Below, one piece after another: positions 54,901 to 64,000 of a stretch of 64,000 bases of DNA (positions are counted from its first letter, which is position 1; every line of letters starts with the position of its first letter). The translations under genes were made by a program, and so were the position numbers. The notes beneath the pieces were generated by a model. That model was not told the origin of the DNA and searched no databases. It saw only the letters and a list, made by a program, of their open reading frames with translations. This stretch comes from Neoceratodus forsteri (lineage: Eukaryota > Chordata > Ceratodontiformes > Ceratodontidae): positions 1,396,643,001-1,396,707,000 of the forward strand of contig CM057456.1 of NCBI GenBank assembly GCA_016271365.2. Reading direction: 5' to 3'.

Positions 54901-56607
54901 GCAGATTTCATCTGTGATCCCTGGGAAATTGCCAGCCTTTTCAACACCCACTTTGGCGACCTAGACCATTACAAGCCCTTGGTCTCCCCACTACCTAGGA
55001 ACCCTACCAACCATTCCCTTTCATTCCCATCTCCCCCCGGCTCTTCCCAAGCCATCCCAAAATTCTACTTCTGCCTTCTCTCCCCAAGAGAAGTCTCCAC
55101 CTGTATTAGGAAGAACAATCCAAGACCTTGCCTTGGCCCTGATGGAGTTGAATTCCGCATCCTTAAACTCACCTTTGCTCCCATTGCCATCTCCCTCACG
55201 AACATATTCAGTTACTCTCTCTGCACTAGTTTCTTTCTGAGCAATTGGAAGAATGCCATCATAAAGACCCTGCACAAACCTGGCCCAAAAAATGATGTCT
55301 GTAACTATCGTTCCATATCCATTCTATCGCCACTCTCCAAGATCCTTGAGAAAATTGTTCTAGATCAGACTAGGCTTTTCCTTGATCAGTACAATCCGTT
55401 CACTGACTCTCAACACGGTTTCTGGTCTGGACACAACCCTGAGACTGCCCTGGTCAGTTTCACTATCTCCATGATTAAGACAAATGATGACTGGCTCTAT
55501 ACAGGTGCCGTCTTTGTCGACCTCACAAAGGCCTTTGATCTGGTCGACCACAACATCGTCCTCTCATCCCTTTCCTCCCTGAACTTCTCAGAGGATGTTG
55601 TTAAATGTTACAAGGACCATCTTGGAGGCCGCTCACATAAAACTGTCATCTGTGGTTTCTCCTCCGAACTCTGCCCCATCAAGTACGGAGTCCCACATGG
55701 CTTCATCCTTGGCCCCCTGCTCTTCTCCCTGGCCATTAACTCTCTACCAGTCCACTGATCTCATCAGCAGACGATGCTGCCCTTTTTTGCATGAACAGAA
55801 ATCCTTCCATCTTCCTCGATAAACTTCAATCAGATTTTAGCAGGCTGCACCCTGGTTCACCTCCTGCGACCTCATCCTCAATTCAAAAAAAAAAAAAGAC
55901 AATGACGTTCTCAGGCCCCCAAAAAGCTACAGATTTTGCCTTCCTCCTCGAGGATAATTATGACAACCTAATTGAGCAGATCTCTGAGTTTAAATACCTA
56001 GGCATTTACCTCGACTGCCACCTTACATTTGAACACCACACTAACCTACTAATTAAAAAACATCAGAAACTTGACAGCCTTGCAGATTAAAACTATACCT
56101 GATCCCAGGCACCAGGGCTCTTCTCATCAGCAGTTTCCTGCTCCCTGTACTTGACTATGGATCCCCGATATACACTCTCTCCCTAAAAAGCTTAGTAGAC
56201 TGAGGGCCACGTACCACAACATATTACGCTTGATCTCTGGCCTCCCCAGGTATACACACCACTGCAACCTCTACAAGGCAGCTAGCTGTCTCTCTCTCTC
56301 TCTCTCTCTAGAAGATCGATTTAACTTTAAAATTCTCTCTTTCCTCTACAAAGCTTTCTGGGATTTCCTTCCCAGCAGTGTTGCTAGCATCTTCCAGAAA
56401 CCTGTCACCTCCAGACCCACCGACTCTCCTTTTGCTCTGCCACTCCCTTCGGTCACACGTCCCACGATCAACACTCCCTTTCTTTCAAGGGTACCAAGCT
56501 TTGCAACAGCCTTCCTCCCAGCCTGGCCCTATGCCCATCTCGTTTCCTCCTTCAAAACCAACCTTAAGCTATTCCTCTTGGATAAATTCTCCTGTAATTG
56601 TACCTAG
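54898..56607 (+). pseudogene. Rex1-like reverse transcriptase remnant, copy 3
   Basis: 54898-55758 is open for 286 codons: PCLGPDGVEFRILKL, KNDVCNYRSISILSPLSKIL, SQHGFWSGHNPETALV, AVFVDLTKAFDLVDH and GVPHGFILGPLLFSLAINSL. A shift at about 55755 puts the catalytic SSADDAALF in the next frame, with the DD intact. 55791-56090 has FKYLGIYLDCHLTFEHH, and 56230-56607 has the C-terminal SFATAFLPAWPYAHLVSSFK. It is the longest open RT stretch of this family in the window. Confidence 0.82.
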
Positions 56608-56952
56608 CTTTAACCTCTCCTTTTTTTCCCTGTGTGTCACCTTTATCTGTCTTCCCTCCTACCTCTCCCTCTAGTTCGTCTTCCGTTGTCTCACTTGCTC
56701 TTTCTGTAACTGCTGTTTTCTTTCATCATGATCACCATCCATTTTACTTTGTATGCTCACTGTCCATTTATGTACTCAGGGTACCATGATTGTATTATGC
56801 CATGAAGCCTGTTTGTCCTTGCACCTGTAGCTTTGTTGTATATATTTTCTGTGTGTAATGTAGCTGTAACTGGATGCTTGTGGAAGCGGGCACATTTTTG
56901 CTCATATGCCTCTTCCAGTATAAAAAATAAAATGAAATGAAATGAAAGGTTA

Positions 56953-57355
56953 GTCTGACATGACCTCCCTGCAATGGAACTGTGCTGTTTACTATCCTGG
57001 AGCCCATTGCTCACCAAGTAGTCCATGAGGTCCTCTTTAACCAGTGACTCCTTCAGCTTCCCTACAACAGAGGTAAGACTGACAGGTCTGTAGTTCCCCA
57101 CATGTTCCTTGTCCCCACTTCTCATTGAGTGGAATTACACCACCCTTCAATCCTTCGGAACTACGTCCATCATTAGAGAGCTCCCTGATGAACCTTGGAT
57201 GCAACCCATCTGGTCCCAGGGCCTCATCCCTTTTTAGTGCTGCCAGCCCTTTCTGGATCATTACTTTCCACTGTTGGCTCAGTGTTCTGGTGGGCTTCTG
57301 TGATACCCTCCTGTCCATACACAGCTATGATTTCCAGTGGAGCCTGCCAGCTCAT
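56953..57355 (-). pseudogene. CR1 reverse transcriptase remnant, copy 4, 5' part
   Basis: Minus strand: DEALGPDGLHPRFIRELSND (57037-57318), then HVGNYRPVSLTSVVGKLKES and LVKEDLMDYLVSNGLQDSKQ ending at RSCQTNL (56757-57125). The RT fingers are preserved but shifted. The 5' truncation is near 57355. Confidence 0.83.
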
Positions 57356-57359
57356 ATCT

Positions 57360-57877
57360 ATCCCTCACAACATTTTATTTTTGAGGGGTGGGGAGATACT
57401 GCATGAACTAGTCTTGACCTGTACTTTATGTTTGTAAAAATCATGTGGGCTCTATGTAAGGTGCATACCTAAATACTTTACAGTCTCTAATTCCATGTGA
57501 ATGGGAAATATGCCCATATGTTCACCGAGGGACAGTAGTGGAATGTTAAGGGCTCCATTTTGGAGGCGTTTAGCATATAGCAGGGCACAGTACTGAATTC
57601 CTGGAGAAGAATAAAGGCTTTCGGGAGAGAACTGTCAGGGTCTTGTACTTTTAATAGAATGTCATCCACATAGAAAGCTGTTAGATGCTCTTGCCCGTGG
57701 ACTTGGAACCCCTCAAACTCCTGCCGTTCCCAGACTGCCTGGGTCAGTAGCTCTCTGTATAAAGCAAACATTAAGTGGGAGAGGGGGCAACCCTGTTGGG
57801 TGCCACATGAGAGTGAGATCCCTAGAGAATGTGCCTGTTTACATTAAACTCGTCCTGTGAGTAAAGGTATATCCTAC
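57360..57877 (-). mobile_element. L1/Tx1-like LINE RT fragment, copy 2
   Basis: The minus-strand open stretch 57487-57771 holds FALYRELLTQAVWERQEFEG, FYVDDILLKVQDPDSSL and LNASKMEPLTFHYCP, the L1-type RT palm (catalytic FxVDD) and thumb. It continues in other frames with FTWN and a KYLG-like segment toward 57400. It lies between two CR1 copies. It is a different region of the protein from copy 1. Confidence 0.7.
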
Positions 57878-59080
57878 AAACATACGAACATATGAAATTT
57901 GCCAGCAGATAAAGGCCTAGAGGTCTATCAAGTCTGCTCGAATGTGCAGCAAGCACCCCTTATTCTGCAGCTGCCTCTCCCTTCCACCCTTCCCCTTCAT
58001 TAACCCTCCCCCTTGTCCTGTCCCATCCTCGTTTGAAGCAGTCCACTGTTCTACTGCATACCACTTCAGCAGGTAACACATTCCACCCAACCTCCACCCT
58101 CTCTGTAAAAAAGTGTCTCCTCATCTCCCTCCTGAACCTTCCTCGCTCCAGTCTCATATCATGGCCCCTGGTGGTCCTCCCTTCCCTTACTTTGAACAGC
58201 CCCTCTGTACCCATCTTGTTTATTCCTTTCATGTATTTAAAGGTTTCAATCATGTCACCCCTGTCTCTCCTCTCCTCCAGTGAGTACGTGTTCAACTCCT
58301 TCAACCTCCTCTGTATGATAAGTCCCCCAGCCCCTTGATCATCTTTGTTGCCCTGCGCTGTACCCCCTCCAGTAACTTAATGTCCCTCTTCAGATATGGA
58401 TGCCAGTACTGCACGCAGTACTCAGGTGTGGTCTAACTAATGACCTATACAGTGGCAGAATCACCTCCTCCCTCCTCGAGGATATACCCTTGCAATACAA
58501 CCCAGCATTTTGTTGGCCTTTGCAGCTGCCTTCCTACATTGTGCCGAGTTGTTCACTGACCCTGTAATGAGCACACCCAGATCCTTCTCCTCCTCCTCTG
58601 TCTGGGCTAGCTGCACTCCCCCTAGCTGGTAACTCCTCCTTGGGTTCTTCATCCCAAAATGCAGCACCTTGCACTTTTTGGCATTAAAGCCCAGTTGCCA
58701 GGTGTCTGACCAGGTTTCAAGCTTTGCCAGATCATCCTGCAACCCCTGCCATCCTCCTAGGTCATCCACCACCGCGCCTACCTTGGAATTATCAGCAAAC
58801 AGACTGATCTTGCTCTTGATGTCCCATGATATGTCTGCAATGAATATCCCAAACAACACTGGTCCCAACACCGAGCCCTGTGGAGCACCGCTCGTCACTG
58901 CCCTTGGGTGTGAGAGCTCCCCACCCACTACCACCCTCTGTTGCCTTCCCTGCAGCCAGTTTCCTACCCATCTCACCAGCTTTGCACCTGCCCCTGTGCC
59001 TACTAACTTCCTTCCCAGCCTTCCATGTGGCACTGAGTCGAATGCCTTACTGAAGTCCAGATACAGGACATCAACATGCA
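57878..59080 (-). mobile_element. CR1-clade LINE, copy 5, 5'-truncated
   Basis: Minus strand, 1.2 kb. The plus strand opens with CAAACATACGAACATATGAA and GCCAGCAGATAAAGGCC, the CR1 terminus. It ends near 59080 at the HVDVLYLDFSKAFDS codons. The hAT-like element begins 17 bp further on. Confidence 0.87.
57960..59080 (-). pseudogene. CR1 reverse transcriptase remnant, copy 5
   Basis: 58461-59186 is open on the minus strand through DVLYLDFSKAFDSVPHGRLG, GAPQGSVLGPVLFGIFIADI, the catalytic box LFADNSKVGAVV (Asn in place of the second Asp), FNAKKCKVLHFGMKN and KAAAKANKMLGCIARV. 57960-58304 gives the C-terminus SLEERRDRGDMIETFKYMKG and FFTERVEVGWNVLPAEVV. Codons beyond 59080 are not CR1. Confidence 0.87.
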
Positions 59081-59088
59081 CATAAAAT

Positions 59089-59096
59089 ACAATAAT
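59089..59096. repeat. hAT-like element, left 8-bp flanking duplication
   Basis: ACAATAAT here against ACAAGAAT at 62130-62137, seven of eight identical, at the hAT-typical length of 8 bp. Confidence 0.6.
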
Positions 59097-62000
59097 CAAG
59101 GTCCCGTGTTTTCCGCGGTTCCGCGGCTGCAGAACTATCCACGGAAAATCGCGGAATTGTGCCTCACCCGCGGAACTGCACCTCACCTGTGATGATTTGT
59201 CCTATGCCATAAGGGGCAGCGTTCCACATTTGGATATCAAAAGAATGTGAGGTATGGAAAGGTTAATACTAAGCTTTTTAACAAGAACTTGCAAAGTAAT
59301 AAGCACGTTAACGATGGGGTCAAAAAGTTGCTAAGCAAAAAAGTGTATTTTAATGATCGAGGAACTCATGCGTTCAATAGACATTGTCTCAAGCCCAGCG
59401 GTTTCTGACATTAACTAGACTGGGTGCTCTTGCAAGTTCATCCACTTTCTGTGCTGTGGGGTGTGACTCGTTGCTATCTTGTCATATTATAACTTTACCC
59501 AAATTAGAAATAAAGAGATGGAAGAGGGCAGAGTCAGGGTAAGGCATGTCTTCTCTTCTGCAAGCTACCGCCACTGGGGTTTAATGCGATCTATAAACTC
59601 ATCTGTCTGTTTATTTACCAGCAAATTATATGTCTCTCAGATCCACTTACATCTTCAAGCCTAATGTATACACAGGGCACTGACGTTGTGTATATAAGAC
59701 ACAAGATAGCTGTAGGCTGTGTGCAGTCTCCTTTCACAGCACTCTGTCACTGTAATAAATAAAGCATTCGTCGGGAAAAGAGTCTGAGAGCTGGAGAGCC
59801 ACATTGCGTGCAAATCCAGCTCAGTGCTTGAGCTTCCTTGCGGTTGAAGATAATCCTAACTAACATGTTACAGTAAAAGTACTTTATAAAATCAATATTA
59901 AATTCACAGCCTTTGACATCATGGGACATCAAAGATAAAGGGGAAATAAGGCTGAGAGTAAGTAGTCCTGCAGCTATGTCAGTTGCTCAAGGAGCAAGGC
60001 AAGGCAAGGAAGACACAGGGGACCGTGGGTAGATTAGTACAACGCTAGTCATGTTTTATACCAAGGTCTTGACGTCAATGAAAACATTATAAAACGGCGC
60101 GCAAACTCTTACAGTAAAAAAAAAAAAAAAAAAAAGAGAGGAAAGACCTAACCTACTGAATATGGTTGACTGTAGCTTCATCCTGCATTAGAAGGTTTTA
60201 AATATGGGCACACCTTCATCAAACATTACATTATAAATATTTTCCAATCTATTTCAATCTGTAGTTAAATAATGCTTAATAATTAACCTATAAGAGAATG
60301 ATAGAATCATGTTGTGGGGAAGGGGTGGGGACTCTTGAGGACATGTGTCTGCCTTAGTGAGAAATAGTGTCTTCCTTGACTGTTTCTTTAGCATTCATCA
60401 GAAAATATTTGTTTTTAAATGTTAGGGTTCATTTGCGAATGTAATTTCTGTTGGTGAGTTTTGAGTGTATTGTTAGCAAAGTTTTCCAGGAGACCTGGGT
60501 TTGAGTCCCAGCTTCAGGCAGCACCGCATTAAAGCAGCAGTGCATGTAACAGTGAAAATATTGCACCTAAGCCTTCTTATTCTACTGTATTTTACATTGC
60601 TTTTTTCTCTTTTCTTGTAAGATGCACTTCTGTCCTCATTTTGTGTCTGCTTTAGTAGTTTTAATATTTAAAATAATAAAACAAGCATGTATTTGGAAAC
60701 TCATTCTCTGTTGCTAATGAGCAGTGACAAGAAAAAAATTAAGTACAGTTGCTTGCTGCAGTGATGGTAAGTTTACCATCAGAAGCATGTGGTAACATCA
60801 GCCTAATATATCCACATTATAAATCTAGCATGTACATTCAACAGGTAACCTCAGTGAAATTGATTTTTAAAATTGCAAGTGGCAGCCATCTTTAATGAGC
60901 TGAGTCATTAATTACTAAATTAGCTACAGCTATAAAAGCTGTTCTAAAAATATCTTCAAAACTAAAATACACTGTGCATGAATGTAAGTGTATGTCACAA
61001 ATACATTTTTGCTAAAGAAACTGACTTTCTTGCTGACTAACAAATACTGCTGCTTATTATGTATCACAGAAAATTAATGCAGGATGGAGACACTCTTTTT
61101 AACATTACCATGGGGAGGGTGGCTCTTCAGTGCTCAGTCCCGCTATTGAAAGAAAACAAAAGGATTTAAATTTTAACTGAGGGCCTCCGTGGTGCTGTGG
61201 GGCCCAAACATGGTCCTAGCTGGCACCCTTACTGCAGGGGACTTCTTTACATAGTCCAAAGTACAAAGTTCTTAGTAAAAATCTATATAAAAGAATTAAG
61301 ACACCAGGAGAGCCTTGTATAGACATGGAGATTGTAAATAGAGTTTATTAGAGCAAATCTCATGTCCCAGCAGGATGGTGTCAGGTAGGAAGGGACTAGA
61401 TGTTTTAGTTTTTATTTTCAGCCTATAGTGGGTTGGATCCCAGAGAGCCACGGAGGCTTCATTTAAAATGTAAATCCCAGCCCTGAAATATAAGAAAATG
61501 ATTATGTTTAGGGTGTGTGCATGAATGCTGAATTCCAGCAAAAAACATTTCATGTTGTTGCAGCACAAGGCCAGGCTGGTATTCCAGGCAGTGCAGTAGT
61601 AATATGTGACATACATGACTTGTCATAACTTACAAGAGATCTGTGAAGGTGGTGTACAGTGAATCCGACATCTTTAATTTCACAATAAAAATATAACAAA
61701 GAAGACACAAACTCAGTTGTGAAACAGATTTATTAGCAGCTGAATACATTTCTTGTGTGTGATCAAACTACAGTTTCCCTCCTCTAATGTCCTCTCAATT
61801 TCTACAATAAGAGCATATCACAAGTAGGTTGTCTGATATAGGCTTAGTTTTCATCCCAAACACATTTTATTGTTTTCCTGAAATGCAGGAAGTAAAGTCA
61901 TAAACACCAACTTAAAGAAAGTGATATAACAACATATATATAACCACACATATGAGTATATACATATGCAAAAAAAACAAAGCAGGCTAAAAATAAAAAT

Positions 62001-62129
62001 AGCATCATAACTATTTGCACATAGAATTACCCATGAGAAATAACCATCCTCCATACAGAAGTTCTAAGGCAAATCGGAACCCTGCCGCAGAACTTTGCTC
62101 CAAAGTGCCGCAGAAAAATCGGGGCCCTG
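59097..62129. mobile_element. hAT-like DNA transposon, non-autonomous or decayed
   Basis: The termini are CAAGGTCCCGTGTTTTCCGC at the left and, read inward on the other strand, CAGGGCCCCGATTTTTCTGC at the right, short matching inverted repeats with the CAGGG-type start common in hAT elements. Both ends also carry CCGCGG or GCCGCAG-rich subterminal words (59118-59185 and 62083-62112). The length is 3.03 kb. No transposase frame is seen inside. The centre is AT-rich with short random frames, a poly-A run at about 60115-60135, and a tRNA T-arm-like word at 60495-60511. Orientation is undetermined. Confidence 0.65.
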
Positions 62130-62137
62130 ACAAGAAT
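62130..62137. repeat. hAT-like element, right 8-bp flanking duplication
   Basis: ACAAGAAT; it pairs with 59089-59096. Confidence 0.6.
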
Positions 62138-63200
62138 ACATTTATAACACAACTAAATCAAGTACTGTTACAATCAGAAGTAAATTGCCTGCAGGGTATG
62201 TACTGAAGGGCCTTTGTAAATTTACACCACCTCAGGCCAAGACTAGTTCATGCAGTATCTCCTCACTCCACAAAAACAGAATGCGAGGGATAGGTATGAA
62301 CTGGCAGGCTTCACTGGAAATCATAGCTGTGTATAAACCTGAGGGTGTCATAGAAGCCCATCAGAACACTGAGCCAAGAGAGGAAAGTATTTCATGTTTA
62401 TACAGTGAAACACCAACTATAGTGTTGTCAAATGCACAGCTTCTGCACAGCTTCAGTTGTTTAGCAACCCTATCCGGGCAACATTGATTTTCTTGTGTGT
62501 AGACTCTATTTCCTCCTTAATGATCCCATCACTACACCACTCCTTCAGACGTTCAATGGGCTGACGAAGCTCACCCTCCACCACCACGTGTCCTCCTCTA
62601 CCAGGCTTTCTCAGGTCTTCTGTCCCTCTTCACGAAGTCTGGTGTTAACCTGCAGGGGAGTTGCCTTGTGCCTCAGGGAAGTACAGAATTCTGCTTGCGA
62701 TGGATAGCGGTTGTCAAATGGTGTGGGGCTGGTTCACATTCGATGTCAGTGGTATGCGAGATGCACAAAAAGCCATCACCCAGCGTGCTGAATGTGATTT
62801 TTCTTTTAATTTTCTCCCACCTACCTTCCTAATTCAAGCACACTGCAACATCCTGGAAGGGGCAGACCTGGTAGTGCGTGGATACATGTGCTGCCGCCAA
62901 GCCATCACCAGGAGTCACTTAAGATGAATACCACTAGTTCCACCTACCATCTAGTCTTCATGTCTGACATCCCAGACTCAGGGCAGGAATCTGGATCAAT
63001 GAGCCAGACTGATCCCCCACTGCTGGGCATCATGGAGCCATCTCAGCATTCTGTTCTAACCAATTTATTCCCTTAAAGAACAACTAAGTCTTGTAGGAAA
63101 ACTTTGCGAAACAATAGATGAAATGTAACTAATAACCAGCGTGTTTTCTTTATGTTTTCATTACTGAGGAGAATGAACTGATCCTTGTTCTCTAGAGTTC
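62138..63200. other. Unassigned DNA with overlapping open frames
   Basis: 62495-62707 and 62661-62927 are open on the plus strand for 70 and 88 codons, and the opposite strand is also fairly open. The GC-balanced block 62500-63080 differs from its AT-rich surroundings. It could be a decayed exon or transposon ORF, but I recognise no motif and do not assign a function. Confidence 0.35.
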
Positions 63201-63210
63201 ATCAACTCTT
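63201..63210. repeat. Left target-site duplication of SINE-like copy 4
   Basis: ATCAACTCTT, identical to 63794-63803. Confidence 0.8.
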
Positions 63211-63793
63211 TTTTTTTTTTTGTTTCCAATTCTGTTTATTCTCCTACCTCTCCAGGGCATCTCTCAGGCATCCACACTTAGCTGAGGCATCGTATCGCCC
63301 GCCTGAACCAATCCCTGACCACTACATTGGTATCAGGATTCAGGGCTCTCCTGTCTCCTTGGAGAGGCCCCAAAATCCCAAGGGGGAGTGTCAGGGATGC
63401 AGCCGACATTGGGCGTGTGGGCTTGAGCTCCTGGAGGTGCCGTCACCTCACCCAGGAGATGGCGGCTTTTTTGTAGTAGTTACACCCCTGCCCCCTCCCT
63501 GCAGAGCCCGAGCATGCAATGATGCCAGGGATGTCCATCATGGCTCTGCATCCCCGCTACTTAGCCCTGTGTGGTGCAGTGCCACCAGTTTCCACTGGGG
63601 GCTGCTGCAGTGCTCGGCTGTCCCTGGATCCCTCCCCGAGAAAGAAGAGCAGTCCTCCAGATGCTCGATCCTCTCTGTCCACCCCTGCTGACCCCCCGGA
63701 GGCCTGGCCTTGTTCCTGAACCCGAGTCACCGACGTTGCGTGAGGTGTGGCGTCCAGCGCCTCAACCCTCAGCGCCACCGGGCCAGCAAGTTA
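63211..63793 (-). mobile_element. Long SINE-like element, copy 4
   Basis: Minus strand, about 0.58 kb, with poly-T at 63209-63221 as the complement of its A tail. The head near 63785 reads, on the minus strand, GCTGGCCCGGTGGCGCTGAG (A-box-like TGGCCCGGTGG), then GGTTGAGGCGCTGG, then CGGGTTCAGGAAC (B-box-like). The body word GGACTGCTCTTCTT matches copy 2 and copy 3. Perfect 10-bp flanking duplications make it the best-defined copy of the family. Confidence 0.78.
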
Positions 63794-63803
63794 ATCAACT
63801 CTT
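63794..63803. repeat. Right target-site duplication of SINE-like copy 4
   Basis: ATCAACTCTT, directly after the element head. Confidence 0.8.
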
Positions 63804-64000
63804 AATGTTCATTCCTTGCTTGAAATCATAGTTCTGTCTTTATTGACATCGTAATCTGCTTCCAAGGACATGATTGTGATGTCACAAGTAACAGATTATG
63901 ACTTGAGGTGGGGAATAAGCAGTCCAAACAGATGAAGTCAAACGGACTGAAGTCCTGTTCATGAGAAAATGTCCATAGTAAGAAAAAACAATGGATGCTT
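63804..64000. other. Unassigned DNA at window end
   Basis: No gene or repeat recognised. Confidence 0.5.

Larger units (their letters stand above)
54140..56946 (+). mobile_element. Rex1-like LINE, copy 3, nearly complete
   Basis: Plus strand, 2.8 kb, from inside the endonuclease through the RT to a 3' UTR and a tail of AAATG repeats (about 56928-56946). AGGTTA at 54134-54139 and 56947-56952 is the target-site duplication in CR1 copy 4. The clade is inferred from RT style and is less certain than the CR1 or L2 calls. Confidence 0.78.
52946..57355 (-). mobile_element. CR1-clade LINE, copy 4 (split)
   Basis: Minus strand, in two parts: 52946-54139 (3' half) and 56947-57355 (5' half). The 3' terminus again shows AGAGACATAGACAGTGTCG and CCATCCAGTCTGCC. 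The parts join exactly in the RT: RSCQTNL on the right part continues with NLIVFFDWVMRELDRG on the left part. The split is caused by a plus-strand Rex1-like LINE flanked by AGGTTA on both sides. Confidence 0.87.

Noticed and set aside
58461..59186. 241-codon minus-strand frame as an intact gene
   Set aside because: It is the CR1 RT with a mutated FADN box. The N-terminal 35 codons belong to the unrelated hAT-like sequence.

Overview
This window looks like intergenic or intronic DNA from a vertebrate with a large, retroelement-rich genome. I found no host exon, tRNA, rRNA, CRISPR array or bacterial-type operon. Nearly all recognisable coding sequence is decayed transposable-element protein. 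The element spectrum is Penelope-like with GIY-YIG endonuclease, DIRS with tyrosine recombinase, CR1, L2, a Rex1-like LINE, L1/Tx1-like LINE fragments, a hAT-like DNA transposon and a long SINE-like family, with no recognisable endogenous retrovirus. It suggests a lungfish, amphibian (for example a caecilian) or a similarly DIRS-rich sarcopterygian, but the species cannot be fixed from sequence alone.

Layout. 1-7 kb: a SINE-like copy, a 5'-truncated CR1, and a large imperfect palindrome built from minisatellite-like units. 7.1-13.9 kb: two Penelope-like copies joined head to head in opposite orientation, forming a roughly 3-kb inverted repeat that is flanked as one unit by a perfect 12-bp direct repeat. 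15.5-20 kb: Rex1-like and CR1 fragments. 20.0-26.2 kb: a full-length but broken DIRS element (gag, RT/RNase H, tyrosine recombinase, inverted terminal repeats and internal complementary region). 26.2-28.65 kb: an L2 copy. 29.6-34.1 kb: a hairpin, a minisatellite-like block related to the one at 5.6 kb, a foldback element, a SINE-like copy with clear target-site duplications, and a GC-rich minisatellite.

34.6-50.6 kb is a nest up to five layers deep. An outer DIRS (34.65-50.59 kb) holds an inner DIRS (about 36.65-47.48 kb). The inner gag is split first by a short A/T-tailed dimeric insert and then by a SINE-like element. That element is itself split by an L2, which is split by a CR1. 50.6-59.1 kb: L1/Tx1-like fragments and two CR1 copies, one split by a near-complete Rex1-like LINE with a shared 6-bp junction repeat. 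59.1-62.1 kb: a 3-kb hAT-like element with matching termini and an 8-bp near-identical flanking duplication. 63.2-63.8 kb: another SINE-like copy with a perfect 10-bp duplication.

The genes do not form a pathway. The window is a stratified record of retrotransposition. Boundaries were read by eye and are usually good to about 10-30 bp, less where stated. Identity levels and clade assignments need alignment to confirm.
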